A DNA stretch of 64,000 bases from JAENVU01 sp031422675 (GCA_031422675.1 JANPMG010000009.1:1-64000), one strand, 5' to 3'. Numbered from the stretch's first letter, positions 9,311 to 17,899 are shown. The notes: generated by a model not told the origin, from the sequence alone. A program made the numbers and translations.

Positions 9311-9342
9311 CCCCTCACCCCTCCCCCTCACCCCTCACCCCC
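9311..9342 (-). other. Potential G-quadruplex tract
   Basis: The plus strand has five C-runs (9311-9314, 9318-9321, 9323-9327, 9331-9334, 9338-9342) separated by 1-3 nt, formed by repeats of CCCCTCA. The minus strand therefore has five runs of at least four G with loops of 3, 1, 3 and 3 nt, a strong quadruplex pattern. It sits just after the dehydratase stop and directly before the palindromic repeat. Confidence 0.5.
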
Positions 9343-9394
9343 GACTTTCGTGCAGTTTGCGGAGCCCCGGGTCCCCAAAGTGCACGAAGGTCGT
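9343..9394 (+). repeat. Palindromic repeat family A, copy 1
   Basis: This 52-nt element starts GACTTTCGTGCAGTTTG and ends AAAGTGCACGAAGGTCGT. It matches a second copy at 10989-11040 at 50 of 52 positions, in the same orientation. The arms TTCGTGCA-TTTG...CAAA-TGCACGAA fold into a long hairpin around a GC-rich CCCGGG centre. It lies 34 nt upstream of the lipoprotein hydrolase start. Confidence 0.85.
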
Positions 9395-9428
9395 CTGGGA
9401 AGGGGACGAGAGCGGGCAGACTGCCGCG

Positions 9429-10949
9429 ATGAACCGTCGCCGCCCCGTGCTCGCCGCCGTTGTCACCACGGTCGTCGCACTTTCGCCCGCGGCGTGTTCG
9501 TCGAGTTCGTCGGACCCACGCCTGTCGCCTACCTCGACCCGAGCGTCATCGCCGCAGGCGACCGGACCCGACGCGCCCACCCTCGTACCAGCCGCGCGAG
9601 TCACGAACGAGATCACCGCCGGGACAGGTATCAACCTCGCGAGCGCAACCAGCGGACCTTCGGTCCCGAAGGGCTGGGTCGAATCCGAATACGCGGTAGA
9701 AGGCACCGCGAGTTCGTACTCGTCGGCCACGCCGTTGGCCGCCGACGGCAACTGGACACTCACGGAGAGCACTGCGCGTGCGCCGTACCGGACCCGCATC
9801 GTCGTGCGCCGCCCGGTCGCGGCGAAGGACTTCAACGGCACGGTCGTCGTGGAGTGGCTCAATGTCAGCGGCGGGTTGGACGCGTCGCCGGACTACTCCT
9901 ACGCGAAGGGGGAGATCCTGCGGAGTGGTACGGCGTGGGTCGGAGTCTCCGCGCAGTCCATCGGCGTCGAGGGCGGCGCGGTGGCAGTCCCGATCAAGGT
10001 CGCCGAGGACGCCGGCGCAGGGAAGGGTCTGCGCGCGCTCGATCCCGTGCGATACGGCGATCTGCGCCACCCCGGCGACGCGTACTCGTACGACATCTAC
10101 ACCCAAGTGGGCCGTGCGCTTCGAGCGCCGACGGGGGTCAACCCACTCGGCCCGCTGAAGCTCCGACACCTGCTTGCGATCGGCGAGTCCCAATCGGCGT
10201 TCGCGCTGACCACCTACGTCGACGGCGTCCAGCCGCTCACTCGCGAGTTCGACGGCTTCTTCATCCACAGCCGCGGCGGCGCGGCGGCGCCGCTCGGCGC
10301 GCCGGGCGTGGGAATCGACATCGCGACCACTATCACCGGCGCACCCACGAAACTCCGGACCGATGGTCGGGCACCGATCCTGGTCCTGGAGACCGAGACC
10401 GATCTGCTCGGGTTCTTGAACTACCGGGCCGCGACGCAACCGGACAGTGACCGGCTGCGGGTGTGGGAGGTCGCAGGAACCGCGCACGCCGATCGTTATC
10501 TCGTCGGCTCGATCGGCGAGCAGATCGGTTGTCCGACCCCCATCAACAACGGGCCCGGGCGCTTCGCGGTCGGTGCGGCCCTGCACGCGCTCACCCGCTG
10601 GGTGGCCGACGGCATCGCTGCGCCGCGCGCACCGCGGCTCGAGATCAGCGGCGCCACCTTCGTGCGCGACGAGTTCGGAAACGCACGCGGCGGGATCCGC
10701 ACTCCACTCGTCGACGTTCCGGTGGACACGCTCTCCGGGGAATCCGGCGGCGGGTCCGTCGCGTGCCTGCTCTTCGGGTCGACCACGCCGCTCTCCCCCG
10801 AACAACTCCGCGCGCGGTATCCGTCGCGCGCGAAGTATCTGGCCGAGTACCGCGCCGCCACCGATCGCGCGATCACGGCCGGCTTCGTCCGGCCCGCCGA
10901 CCGGGCTGCGCTGCTCGCGGCCGCCGACCCATCCCGCGTCCGCAAGTAG
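9429..10949 (+). CDS. Lipoprotein with alpha/beta-hydrolase domain (PF20091-like)
   Basis: The 506-residue protein begins with a lipoprotein signal ending in the lipobox-like LSPAAC, followed by a Ser/Thr/Pro linker, so it should be membrane-anchored outside the cell. The catalytic part resembles the large alpha/beta-hydrolase domain family of PF20091, with the typical VVEWLNVSGGLDASPDY and AWVGVSAQ segments. The nucleophile elbow is GESQSA; an acid in LETETD and a His in GTAHADRY are candidates for the rest of the triad. The substrate is unknown; esterase activity is likely. ATG 9429 was chosen because the signal peptide starts there. The gene is bracketed by two direct copies of repeat family A. 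Confidence 0.85.
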   Translation: MNRRRPVLAAVVTTVVALSPAACSSSSSDPRLSPTSTRASSPQATGPDAPTLVPAARVTNEITAGTGINLASATSGPSVPKGWVESEYAVEGTASSYSSATPLAADGNWTLTESTARAPYRTRIVVRRPVAAKDFNGTVVVEWLNVSGGLDASPDYSYAKGEILRSGTAWVGVSAQSIGVEGGAVAVPIKVAEDAGAGKGLRALDPVRYGDLRHPGDAYSYDIYTQVGRALRAPTGVNPLGPLKLRHLLAIGESQSAFALTTYVDGVQPLTREFDGFFIHSRGGAAAPLGAPGVGIDIATTITGAPTKLRTDGRAPILVLETETDLLGFLNYRAATQPDSDRLRVWEVAGTAHADRYLVGSIGEQIGCPTPINNGPGRFAVGAALHALTRWVADGIAAPRAPRLEISGATFVRDEFGNARGGIRTPLVDVPVDTLSGESGGGSVACLLFGSTTPLSPEQLRARYPSRAKYLAEYRAATDRAITAGFVRPADRAALLAAADPSRVRK

Positions 10950-10988
10950 CGCCGGCGGGCGCAACTCCCCCGTGCGGCCTCACACCCC

Positions 10989-11040
10989 GACTTTCGTGCA
11001 GTTTGGGGAGGCCCGGGTCCCCAAAGTGCACGAAGGTCGT
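10989..11040 (+). repeat. Palindromic repeat family A, copy 2
   Basis: Second 52-nt copy, 39 nt after the hydrolase stop. It differs from copy 1 by two C-to-G changes; the first makes the inner stem TTTGGGGA/TCCCCAAA perfect. It could serve as a terminator between the convergent hydrolase and VOC genes. Confidence 0.85.
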
Positions 11041-11066
11041 AGCGCTCGGTCAGTCGACAAGTTGGG

Positions 11067-11453
11067 TCAGTCCACCCGGCGGCGGAGTGGGTGGTCGGGC
11101 GGTACTTCGACGAGCCGCAGTTCGAGACCGTCGGGATCTTCCACCCACCCCTCGATCAACCCCCACGGCATCCGTTCCGCCGGCTTGACGATCGTGACCC
11201 CCGCCGCCGCCAGCCGCCGCTCCTCCGCGCCCACATCGGCGACCTGAAGCCACAGGCAGAACCCGGGGCCCACGCCGGTGCCACCACGCGTCAGCTCCAG
11301 GAATCCACCGCCGAGGAAGTACACGACGCCGGTCACCACTCCGGCCGCGCCGTACTCCCGGTAAGTATGAAGCCCGAGGGTGAGTTCATAGAAGCGGCGG
11401 CTCGCCTCGAGATCCCGCACCCGCACGATGGTTCGACTACTGAGGACGTCCAC
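11067..11453 (-). CDS. VOC (glyoxalase/bleomycin-resistance) family protein
   Basis: The 128-residue single-domain protein shows the vicinal-oxygen-chelate pattern of two beta-alpha-beta-beta-beta repeats. The first strand is TIVRVRDLEASRRFYELTLGL, and the C-terminal segment EDPDGLELRLVEVP carries the typical metal-ligand Glu. Such proteins include glyoxalases, extradiol dioxygenases and drug-binding proteins; function cannot be narrowed further. It lies upstream of, and convergent with, the lipoprotein hydrolase, and follows the CocE-like hydrolase on the same strand with a 51-nt gap. Confidence 0.85.
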   Translation of the reverse strand: MDVLSSRTIVRVRDLEASRRFYELTLGLHTYREYGAAGVVTGVVYFLGGGFLELTRGGTGVGPGFCLWLQVADVGAEERRLAAAGVTIVKPAERMPWGLIEGWVEDPDGLELRLVEVPPDHPLRRRVD

Positions 11454-11504
11454 CGCGCCAGTCTCGCGTCCGGGGTCCGCCGGATCCGGCCTCTCCGCCC
11501 GCCG

Positions 11505-13184
11505 CTATCGCGCCGGGCGCAACCCGGTGGTGATCGGGAGTTCGAGGCCGATGGCACTGAAGTCCACACTGCCCCCGAGCCGGGGTGGCGCGTACGCGAC
11601 CGTCGAGGCGATGAGCTGCAGGGTGAGCTTGGCGCCCGCCCGCGCCGAGAAGACCACGAGTTCCAACCGCACGGTCACCGAATGCTGCACACCGTCGAGT
11701 TCCAGCTTCACCGGCGTGATCTGGTTGCCGAGCACCAACCCGGTCTCGGGGTCGACGATCTGGGCGAACACGCGCGTTGGCCGCTCGCCGGGCGGGGTCG
11801 TCCCCGTGTACGTCAGGTTCAGCTTCGGCGCGCCGAGCACCACGGCCGGCTTCGCGAAGTCCACCGAAAGATCGAGTCCGTTCGTGGCGCGCGCCGGCGT
11901 GATCGCGTTGGCGATGCTGCCGAGCGCGGCGGCGGGCGCACCCGGAACCGGCTTCGCCACCTCGACCGTCGTCGCGTTGAGGCGCAATGAACCGGAGCCC
12001 TTCGCGGTGACCGGCCTTCCCGGCGCGGGTGGGTAGGAGTCCGAGACGAACCGATCGCCGTTCTGGTCCACGGTGGAGAACCCGGGTCCGAGATCGATGG
12101 CGGTGTCCTGCTTCACGTAGCGAGCGAGCCAGGCGATCGCGGCGCGGCCGTTGTAGGTCTCGTCACCGGGCTTGGTCAGACACACGCCGTGCCCGCCACA
12201 GAACCAGATCATTGCGGCGGGGACGCCTTTGGCCTTCAACAGCTCGTAGTTCGTCACGGCTTCGTCCAGGGTGAAGAGCGTGTCGACGGTGCCCTCGATG
12301 ATCAGCGTGGGGATCGTGATGCGCGAGACCGTGTCGCCCGGTCCGCGCGACGCGAACCACGCCGCGTCCTCGGCACTGATCGTCCCCGTGGCCCGACCGC
12401 TTTCGTAGGCACTCGTGATGTGCGGGTCGAGGTTGAAGTTCCGGGCGAAGCTGTAGAGCTGATCGCCCCACCCGCTCTTGACCGTCTCCGCCTTGTAGAG
12501 GCTCGTCGCCAGCGAGTGCCACGCGATCGTCGGCACGATGGCGTCCACCCGACAGTCTTGGATCGCGAGCACGATCTGGATGTCGCCGCCGTAGGAACCG
12601 CCGACCATGCCCATTCGAGGGTCACCCGGCGCGTCGAGCTGGACACCGGGTTGGGTGGCCACCCAGTCGACGAGCACCTGGGTGTCCTTGCCTTCGTGCG
12701 CGGGATCATTCGTGGAGACCACGCCGCCCGACTTGCCGAACCCGCGCGGATCCCACGTGAGCACGTTGTAACCCTCGGCCCAGAGGTTCGCGATGTTCAC
12801 GTCGCCAAAGATGCCGTCACCCTTCGAAGCGGTGTTCACGTCGCCGGGTTGACTCCAGCCCGGACCCTTCAACACGGTGGGGAACCGCGTCGTGGCCGTG
12901 GCGTCAGGGTTCGGGAACCAGTGCGCGCGAATCACCGTGCCGTCGAACGAGGTGACAGCCATCTCGGCCGGCCGGGCCGGATCGGCCGGGGTGGCCTCCG
13001 GCGCGGCGCCCCGCTCGATGGTGCATTGCGGGCGGACGAACGTCGCCGACTTCTCTGCGCCGGCCAGCGAGGTGGAGGACGCGCCATCGGTCTTCGACGC
13101 CGTCGAGCTCGAACACGCCGCCGCCACGAGCGCGCTCAGCAGGATCAGGCCGAGCGCGCGAAAAGGACCTCGAATCATCCGCAT
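11505..13184 (-). CDS. CocE/NonD-type lipoprotein hydrolase (X-Pro peptidase-like)
   Basis: The 559-residue lipoprotein has the lipobox VAAAC in its first 25 residues and then a Ser/Thr-rich linker. The hydrolase part matches the CocE/Xaa-Pro dipeptidyl peptidase S15 group: strand LTWDPRGFGKSGG, nucleophile elbow GGSYGGD, acid in IIEGTVDTLF and His in GGHGVC. A C-terminal beta-rich domain (from about residue 400) matches the jelly-roll found in that group. It would cleave esters or N-terminal X-Pro peptides outside the membrane. ATG 13184 gives MRMIRGPF; an internal ATG two codons later (13178) is equally possible. Confidence 0.85.
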   Translation of the reverse strand: MRMIRGPFRALGLILLSALVAAACSSSTASKTDGASSTSLAGAEKSATFVRPQCTIERGAAPEATPADPARPAEMAVTSFDGTVIRAHWFPNPDATATTRFPTVLKGPGWSQPGDVNTASKGDGIFGDVNIANLWAEGYNVLTWDPRGFGKSGGVVSTNDPAHEGKDTQVLVDWVATQPGVQLDAPGDPRMGMVGGSYGGDIQIVLAIQDCRVDAIVPTIAWHSLATSLYKAETVKSGWGDQLYSFARNFNLDPHITSAYESGRATGTISAEDAAWFASRGPGDTVSRITIPTLIIEGTVDTLFTLDEAVTNYELLKAKGVPAAMIWFCGGHGVCLTKPGDETYNGRAAIAWLARYVKQDTAIDLGPGFSTVDQNGDRFVSDSYPPAPGRPVTAKGSGSLRLNATTVEVAKPVPGAPAAALGSIANAITPARATNGLDLSVDFAKPAVVLGAPKLNLTYTGTTPPGERPTRVFAQIVDPETGLVLGNQITPVKLELDGVQHSVTVRLELVVFSARAGAKLTLQLIASTVAYAPPRLGGSVDFSAIGLELPITTGLRPAR

Positions 13185-13302
13185 GAGACCCGACCCTAAT
13201 GGCGACGCTCCCGAGCGCGGGGAGTTGCCACCGCCGCGCCGAGCCAACGACGCGGAGCGGCGGCGCGCGAGCAGTGGGCCGCGTGGGCGACGCGCGAGCG
13301 AG

Positions 13303-14154
13303 CTATTCGGTGCCGTCGACGCAGATCGTGGTCTTGGTGCCGATCGTCTTCGGGTCGATCACGTTGAAGGTCCCGTCGTCGCAGGTGATCGTGGAACTCA
13401 GGTGGGCGTACACGCCCTCCGGGCTCTCGTACCCGGGCACGACCCACACGTGAAGCAGGTACCCGGTCCGCTTGATCAGGCTGCCCTTGACGGCGTCGCA
13501 ATCGGCCTTGGTGGCGTCTCGGTCGGCGCCGAGCGGCGTGTCGATTCCGTTGGCACCCTGCACGATGCAGACGTCCTGGTGGAGATGCCAGGTGTCGTTC
13601 GGGCCGGCGAACCCGGCCGCATCCGGCATCGAACGGCTGTAGAAGAGACCCGAAACCCGCGAGTCCTGATGCGTGCCGTCATAGATCCACGCGATCGGTT
13701 TGCGGATGTCGTCGTCGCTCATCACGCCGTCGGCGTCACCGGCGACGTTGCCGTACGCGATGTAGTGCGCGCCCAGTCCCGGCGAGAAGGGTCCGGCACG
13801 GCGCAAGCCCGCCTTCTCCGCGTCGGCGACGGTCGGGTACTGCAGTGCGACCTCGCGGGCGAGGGTCAACTGACGGGCCAGCTCCGCCCGATCCGGCTTC
13901 GAGATCGCCTCGGGGAAATAGGGGCCGTGTTGCATGCCGTTCCCGAGCTTCGAGAAGCCGCGATCGTCGACGGCGTCGTCGTCATGGCCCATGGCCGCCA
14001 TCTCGGCCGCGGTCATGCCGTCATCATGGGTCTTCGTGGACGTCTTCTCCGACGCGCCGCCACCGGCGGAGTCCGCCTGCTTCGTGTCGGATGAGCACGC
14101 AGCCACACTCAGTGCCAGCGCGGCGAGTAAGACGATGCCGAGACGTCGACCCAT
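13303..14154 (-). CDS. Lipoprotein of unknown function
   Basis: The 283-residue protein starts at MGRRLG with a GGGGGAGAG ribosome-binding site, and has a lipobox ending SVAAC near residue 20. The linker is rich in His and Asp (KTHDDG, GHDDD). The globular part holds the segments GLGAHYIAYG, WIYDGT and WHLHQDVCIVQG plus several paired cysteines (VCIVQ, ADCDA, ITCDD, TICVD), suggesting disulfides and possibly metal binding through His/Asp; both are inferences. I do not recognise the family. It would face the cell exterior. Neighbouring genes do not suggest a role. Confidence 0.75.
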   Translation of the reverse strand: MGRRLGIVLLAALALSVAACSSDTKQADSAGGGASEKTSTKTHDDGMTAAEMAAMGHDDDAVDDRGFSKLGNGMQHGPYFPEAISKPDRAELARQLTLAREVALQYPTVADAEKAGLRRAGPFSPGLGAHYIAYGNVAGDADGVMSDDDIRKPIAWIYDGTHQDSRVSGLFYSRSMPDAAGFAGPNDTWHLHQDVCIVQGANGIDTPLGADRDATKADCDAVKGSLIKRTGYLLHVWVVPGYESPEGVYAHLSSTITCDDGTFNVIDPKTIGTKTTICVDGTE

Positions 14155-14265
14155 GAAAACTCTCCCCCAGAAGTTCCGAGCGACCGAAAACGTGCGCCGC
14201 GCCCGAGAGGGTAGGCGCGTCGCCCGACGGCACGCGTCGCTGCCCCGGGGTATCGGCACCGCTCG

Positions 14266-15039
14266 CTACGTGCCGGTCCACTCCGGTGGGCGCTTCTCGG
14301 CGAACGCTTTCGGGCCTTCCTTGGCATCGTTCGACCCGAACACCCGGCCGGTGAGACCGCCCTGAATCGCCCAGAACTCGGCCTCGGTGGCACCGAGGGT
14401 GGCCTTGACCAACTGCTTCGACGCGGCCACCGCGAGCGGCGCGTTCCGCGCGACGCGCGTGGCCAACTCCATGGCCACCTCGACCGCCGAGCCCTTATCT
14501 GCGAGCCGCGCGACGAGCCCGAACTCGAAGCCGTCCTCCGCGGTGATCGGGTCACCGGTGATGGCCATCTCCATTGCCTTGCCGTACCCCACTCGGCTCG
14601 GCAGTCGCAAGAGTCCCCCACCCGCGGCGAAGAGACCGACTCCCACCTCGGGGATCCCGAGCTTGGCGCCACGCGCTGCCACCAAGAGGTCGCAGCTCAA
14701 CGCGAGCTCGAGCCCACCGGCGAGAGCAAAGCCTTCGATCGCACCGATCAGCGGCTTCTCGGCACCGTTCTGCACGAACGTCATCATCGGGCCGATGTCC
14801 TCGCCGCGTGCGAACGCCTTGAGGTCCATGCCGGCGCTGAAACCGCGGCCGGCGCCGGTGAGCACGCCCGCGGTAAGACCGGCGTCGCCGTTCAACTGTT
14901 CGACTGCGCCCCACAGCCCGCGAGCCAAATCACCGTTGATCGCGTTCATAGCGTCGGGTCGGTTCAGGGTGATGAGGAGAACCCGTCCCCGTTGCTCGAC
15001 GAGGACCGCTTCGTTGGTCGTTCCCGCTTCGGGCGTCAT
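14266..15039 (-). CDS. Enoyl-CoA hydratase
   Basis: The 257-residue crotonase has both catalytic glutamates, GGLELALSCD and LGIPEVGVGL, and the oxyanion-hole segment RGFSAGMDLKAF. It is thus a credible hydratase of 2-enoyl-CoA in beta-oxidation, unlike the two crotonases of the 5-7 kb operon. The ATG at 15039 overlaps the SDR stop (ATGA). Together with the upstream thiolase and SDR it makes a nearly complete beta-oxidation set: hydratase, 3-hydroxyacyl dehydrogenase-like SDR and thiolase. An acyl-CoA dehydrogenase is not in the window. Confidence 0.9.
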   Translation of the reverse strand: MTPEAGTTNEAVLVEQRGRVLLITLNRPDAMNAINGDLARGLWGAVEQLNGDAGLTAGVLTGAGRGFSAGMDLKAFARGEDIGPMMTFVQNGAEKPLIGAIEGFALAGGLELALSCDLLVAARGAKLGIPEVGVGLFAAGGGLLRLPSRVGYGKAMEMAITGDPITAEDGFEFGLVARLADKGSAVEVAMELATRVARNAPLAVAASKQLVKATLGATEAEFWAIQGGLTGRVFGSNDAKEGPKAFAEKRPPEWTGT

Positions 15040-15815
15040 TTCGGGGGCATCCGGATGCCGCCGTCGACGCGGATGACTTCCGCGTTCATGTACGGGTTGG
15101 TGATGCACTCCAACACCATCGACGCCAACTCCTCGGGCGAGCCGAGGCGCTTCGGGAACAGCACCGACTGGCCGAGGTGGTTCTTGAACCCCTCCGACGC
15201 TTCACCGGTGCCGTAGATCGGCGTGTCGATGAGTCCAGGCGCGATCGTGTTGACCCGAATGCCCACGGCCGAGAGGTCACGCGCGATCGGCAGCGTCATT
15301 CCCACGATGCCACCCTTCGACGCAGAGTACGCGGCCTGGCCGATCTGTCCGTCGAACGCGGCTGCCGACGCCATGTTCACGATTGCACCGCGCTGACCGT
15401 CGCCGTCCACCGGCTCGGTCTTGGCCATCGCCGCGGCGCAGAGCCGCAGCATGTTGAACGACCCGAGCAGGTTCACCTTGATGACGAACTCGAACTGTGA
15501 TTGGGGCATCGGGTCGTTGTTGCGATCCACCGTGCGGCCCGCGCTACCGAGTCCGGCCGAGTTGACCAATGCCCGGAGCGGTCCCATCTCCGACGCCGCC
15601 GCCACTGCAGCTGCGCCGTCGTCTTCGCTCGAAACGTCACAGTGCACGAACAGTCCACCGAGTTCCTTGGCGAGCGCGGACCCCGCGTCGTCGTTCAGGT
15701 CCGCGATCACCACGCGCGCGCCGAGCGCCGCGAGCCCGCGCGCCGAGGCTTCACCGATACCAGACGCGCCGCCGGTGACAACCGCCGACGCGTCCTTCAG
15801 CTCCAACCGCGCCAT
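15036..15815 (-). CDS. SDR, probable 3-hydroxyacyl-CoA dehydrogenase
   Basis: The 259-residue SDR has TGGASGIGEAS, an Asp-ending beta-2 (VVIADLND, which favours NAD), NSAG, and YSASKGG with catalytic Tyr and Lys. The layout resembles type-2 3-hydroxyacyl-CoA dehydrogenase (HSD10-like) SDRs that work in beta-oxidation, which fits a position between a thiolase and an enoyl-CoA hydratase. The ATG at 15815 overlaps the thiolase stop by one base (TGATG). Substrate assignment is from context. Confidence 0.9.
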   Translation of the reverse strand: MARLELKDASAVVTGGASGIGEASARGLAALGARVVIADLNDDAGSALAKELGGLFVHCDVSSEDDGAAAVAAASEMGPLRALVNSAGLGSAGRTVDRNNDPMPQSQFEFVIKVNLLGSFNMLRLCAAAMAKTEPVDGDGQRGAIVNMASAAAFDGQIGQAAYSASKGGIVGMTLPIARDLSAVGIRVNTIAPGLIDTPIYGTGEASEGFKNHLGQSVLFPKRLGSPEELASMVLECITNPYMNAEVIRVDGGIRMPPK

Positions 15816-16984
15816 CAGGATTCGATCCGCTCGATGATGGTGGCGTTGGCCATGCCGCCGCCTTCGCACATGACCTGCATGCCGTAGCGGCCGCCGGTGC
15901 GCTCGAGCTCGTTGAGCAAGGTGGCCATGAGCTTCGTGCCCGAGCCGCCGAGCGGGTGACCCAGCGCAATCGCGCCACCGTTCACGTTGACCTTCGCCAT
16001 GTCCGCGCCGGTCTCCTTCTGCCACGCCAACACCACCGATGCGAACGCTTCGTTCACTTCGAAGACGTCGATGTCGTCGATGCTGAGACCGCTCTTCTCG
16101 AGGATCTTCTTGGTGACCGGGATCGGGCCCTTGAGCATGGTGACCGGGTCCGTGCCCGCGACGGCGAACGAGTGGAAGCGGGCGCGCGGCTTGAGGCCGA
16201 GCTCGGCGGCCTTCTCGGGGCTCATGATCAGCACCGCGGAGGCACCGTCACAGATCTGTGACGAGTTGCCCGCGGTGATCGTGCCGTCTTCCTTGAACGC
16301 CGGCTTCAGGGCCGCCAGCTTTTCGGCCGTGGTGCCCTCGCGGATGCCTTCGTCGGTGGTGTGCATCTCCGGACCGTCGCCGAGGTCGACCTCGATCGGG
16401 ACGATCTCGCTCTCGAAGCGACCCTCGCTCGTGGCCACGGACGCGCGGCGCTGACTCTCGGCACCGAACTCGTCCATGTCCTCGCGGGTGATGCCGTACT
16501 CGTCGGCGATCATGTTGGCGCCGATGCCCTGTGGCGGGAGGCCGGTCTCGGCGTAGCGGTCCATCTGCGCCTGCGGGAAGGGGAACCCGAGACCCTTGAC
16601 CACCGAGGCGCCCATCGGCGTACGGGTCATGACTTCGACGCCCGCCGCGACCACGCAGTCGTACGCGCCGGCCATGACACCCTGCGCGGCGAAGTGCATC
16701 GACTGCTGGCTCGAACCGCACTGGCGGTCCACCGTGGTGGCGGGCACGGACTCGGGCCAACCCGCGGCGAGGACCGCGTTGCGCCCGATGTTGAGCGACT
16801 GCTCACCCACCTGCATCACACAGCCCATGATCACGTCGTCGACCTCGGCGGGATCGAGATGGTTGCGCTCGGCGAGCGCCTTGAGCACCTCCGCGGCGAG
16901 GGCGGCGGGGTGCCAGTCCTTGAGCTTGCCGTTGCGCTTGCCTCCCGGCGTACGTACGGCATCCACGATCACGGCATCGGTCAT
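15815..16984 (-). CDS. Acetyl-CoA acyltransferase (thiolase)
   Basis: The 389-residue thiolase has the nucleophilic Cys89 in DRQCGSSQQ, the His motif GGAIALGHPLGGSG and the C-terminal Cys in MCEGGGMANA, so all three catalytic residues are present. Length is normal for the family. It would perform thiolytic cleavage of 3-ketoacyl-CoA (or the reverse). ATG 16984 has a good AGGAG 7 nt upstream; the longer frame adds a non-homologous leader. It lies 69 nt downstream of the MarR gene and leads into the SDR and hydratase, so the four probably form one operon. Confidence 0.93.
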   Translation of the reverse strand: MTDAVIVDAVRTPGGKRNGKLKDWHPAALAAEVLKALAERNHLDPAEVDDVIMGCVMQVGEQSLNIGRNAVLAAGWPESVPATTVDRQCGSSQQSMHFAAQGVMAGAYDCVVAAGVEVMTRTPMGASVVKGLGFPFPQAQMDRYAETGLPPQGIGANMIADEYGITREDMDEFGAESQRRASVATSEGRFESEIVPIEVDLGDGPEMHTTDEGIREGTTAEKLAALKPAFKEDGTITAGNSSQICDGASAVLIMSPEKAAELGLKPRARFHSFAVAGTDPVTMLKGPIPVTKKILEKSGLSIDDIDVFEVNEAFASVVLAWQKETGADMAKVNVNGGAIALGHPLGGSGTKLMATLLNELERTGGRYGMQVMCEGGGMANATIIERIES

Positions 16985-17053
16985 GTTGATTCTCCTGAAC
17001 TTCAAGTCTCGGGGGTTATCGGTGGGACTGACGTGCGGGTTGGGACGGAGACG

Positions 17054-17539
17054 TCACACGATCGCGGGCTCGTGCCCGCTCGCGCGACGCAGGTTGGATT
17101 GGAGTTGTTGCAACACCGCGCTGAGGGCCTGGCGTTCCGCCCGGGTGATGCCGGTGCGCAGTTCGGTGCGGAGCGTCTCGTCGATCGCGGTGACGCGGCC
17201 GACGAGATCCTGGCCGGACCGGGTGACCTGAATCTGCCACACCCGGCGGTCGTCCGCATCCGGATGCCGATCGACGAGTCCACGCGCCTGCAGTCGGTCG
17301 ATCGTGGAACCGGTGGCGGCCCGACCCTGGCCGAGGTGATCGGCGATCTTGGTCTGGGTGACGGGACCGAAATCGGCCACGTACACGAGGACGATCGCCT
17401 GGGTCAGGTTGAGGTCGAGCTCCGCGAAGCGCTGGTCGTACGCGTCTCGGACGAGTCGGGCCGTCGCCATCAGTGTGGCTTCCACCCGAGTCCACGGCGG
17501 ACCGTCGAGTTCATGGGGCGCAGCCGGCTGCACCGTCAT
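17054..17539 (-). CDS. MarR-family transcriptional regulator
   Basis: The 161-residue protein has the MarR winged-helix core: LNLTQAIVLVYVADFGPVTQTKIADHLGQG as helices, the recognition helix AATGSTIDRLQARGLV, and the wing HPDADDRRVWQIQVT with the conserved DxRxx element. It likely represses its own transcription and the downstream thiolase-SDR-hydratase genes, relieved by an acyl-CoA or aromatic ligand; that is inference from family and position. ATG 17539 was chosen because upstream residues are non-homologous and overlap the putative operator. Confidence 0.92.
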   Translation of the reverse strand: MTVQPAAPHELDGPPWTRVEATLMATARLVRDAYDQRFAELDLNLTQAIVLVYVADFGPVTQTKIADHLGQGRAATGSTIDRLQARGLVDRHPDADDRRVWQIQVTRSGQDLVGRVTAIDETLRTELRTGITRAERQALSAVLQQLQSNLRRASGHEPAIV

Positions 17540-17566
17540 GGACGCGCGCTCTGTATGCCGGCCGAT

Positions 17567-17582
17567 TGCATGGTTCCATACA
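17567..17582. promoter_or_regulatory. Candidate MarR operator
   Basis: TGCATGG-TT-CCATACA is a near-perfect inverted repeat (6 of 7 arm positions pair), 28 nt upstream of the MarR start, in the interval between the regulator and the divergent toxin-antitoxin pair. Size and spacing suit a MarR dimer site. Confidence 0.5.
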
Positions 17583-17635
17583 TTATGGGGACCTACTGAC
17601 TGGGGCAAACTGACCCGACGACTCTACTTCCGGGC

Positions 17636-17651
17636 GTATCACGGGTGATAC
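17636..17651. promoter_or_regulatory. Perfect palindrome, likely toxin-antitoxin operator
   Basis: GTATCAC-GG-GTGATAC, two perfect 7-nt arms with a 2-nt spacer, ends 11 nt before the antitoxin ATG. Phd/VapB-type antitoxins autorepress by binding palindromes of this size over their own promoter. Confidence 0.65.
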
Positions 17652-17662
17652 ACTTCGCGTCC

Positions 17663-17899
17663 ATGACTGAAGTCTCGATCCGCGACCTCCGTAACCACGG
17701 CGGCGACATCGTCGATCGGGTGCAGTCGGGGGAACGAGTGACGATCACCCGGTCGGGAACCCCCGTCGCCGAACTCCGGCCGCTCACGCCACGAGGTGTG
17801 ACCGCGGAGACGCTGCTCGAGCGGTGGCGTCACCTCCCGCACGTTGATCCCGCCCGGTTCCGTGCGGATGTCGACGAGCTGATCGATCCCGCGCTGTGA
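17663..17899 (+). CDS. Phd/VapB-family antitoxin
   Basis: The 78-residue protein matches the Phd/YefM antitoxin family: MTEVSIRDLRNHGGDIVDRV, then VTITRSGTPVAELRPL. The N-terminal half forms the DNA-binding dimer and the C-terminal part (about residues 50-78) should wrap the toxin. It overlaps the toxin GTG by 4 nt (GTGA), the usual antitoxin-first order. The ATG at 17663 was chosen over an earlier frame opening because the latter overlaps the palindromic operator. It would neutralise the PIN toxin and, with it, repress the operon through the site at 17636-17651. Confidence 0.9.
   Translation: MTEVSIRDLRNHGGDIVDRVQSGERVTITRSGTPVAELRPLTPRGVTAETLLERWRHLPHVDPARFRADVDELIDPAL

Noticed and set aside
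9343..11040. Repeat A copies as ends of an insertion sequence
   Set aside because: The copies are direct rather than inverted to each other and enclose a hydrolase, with no transposase.
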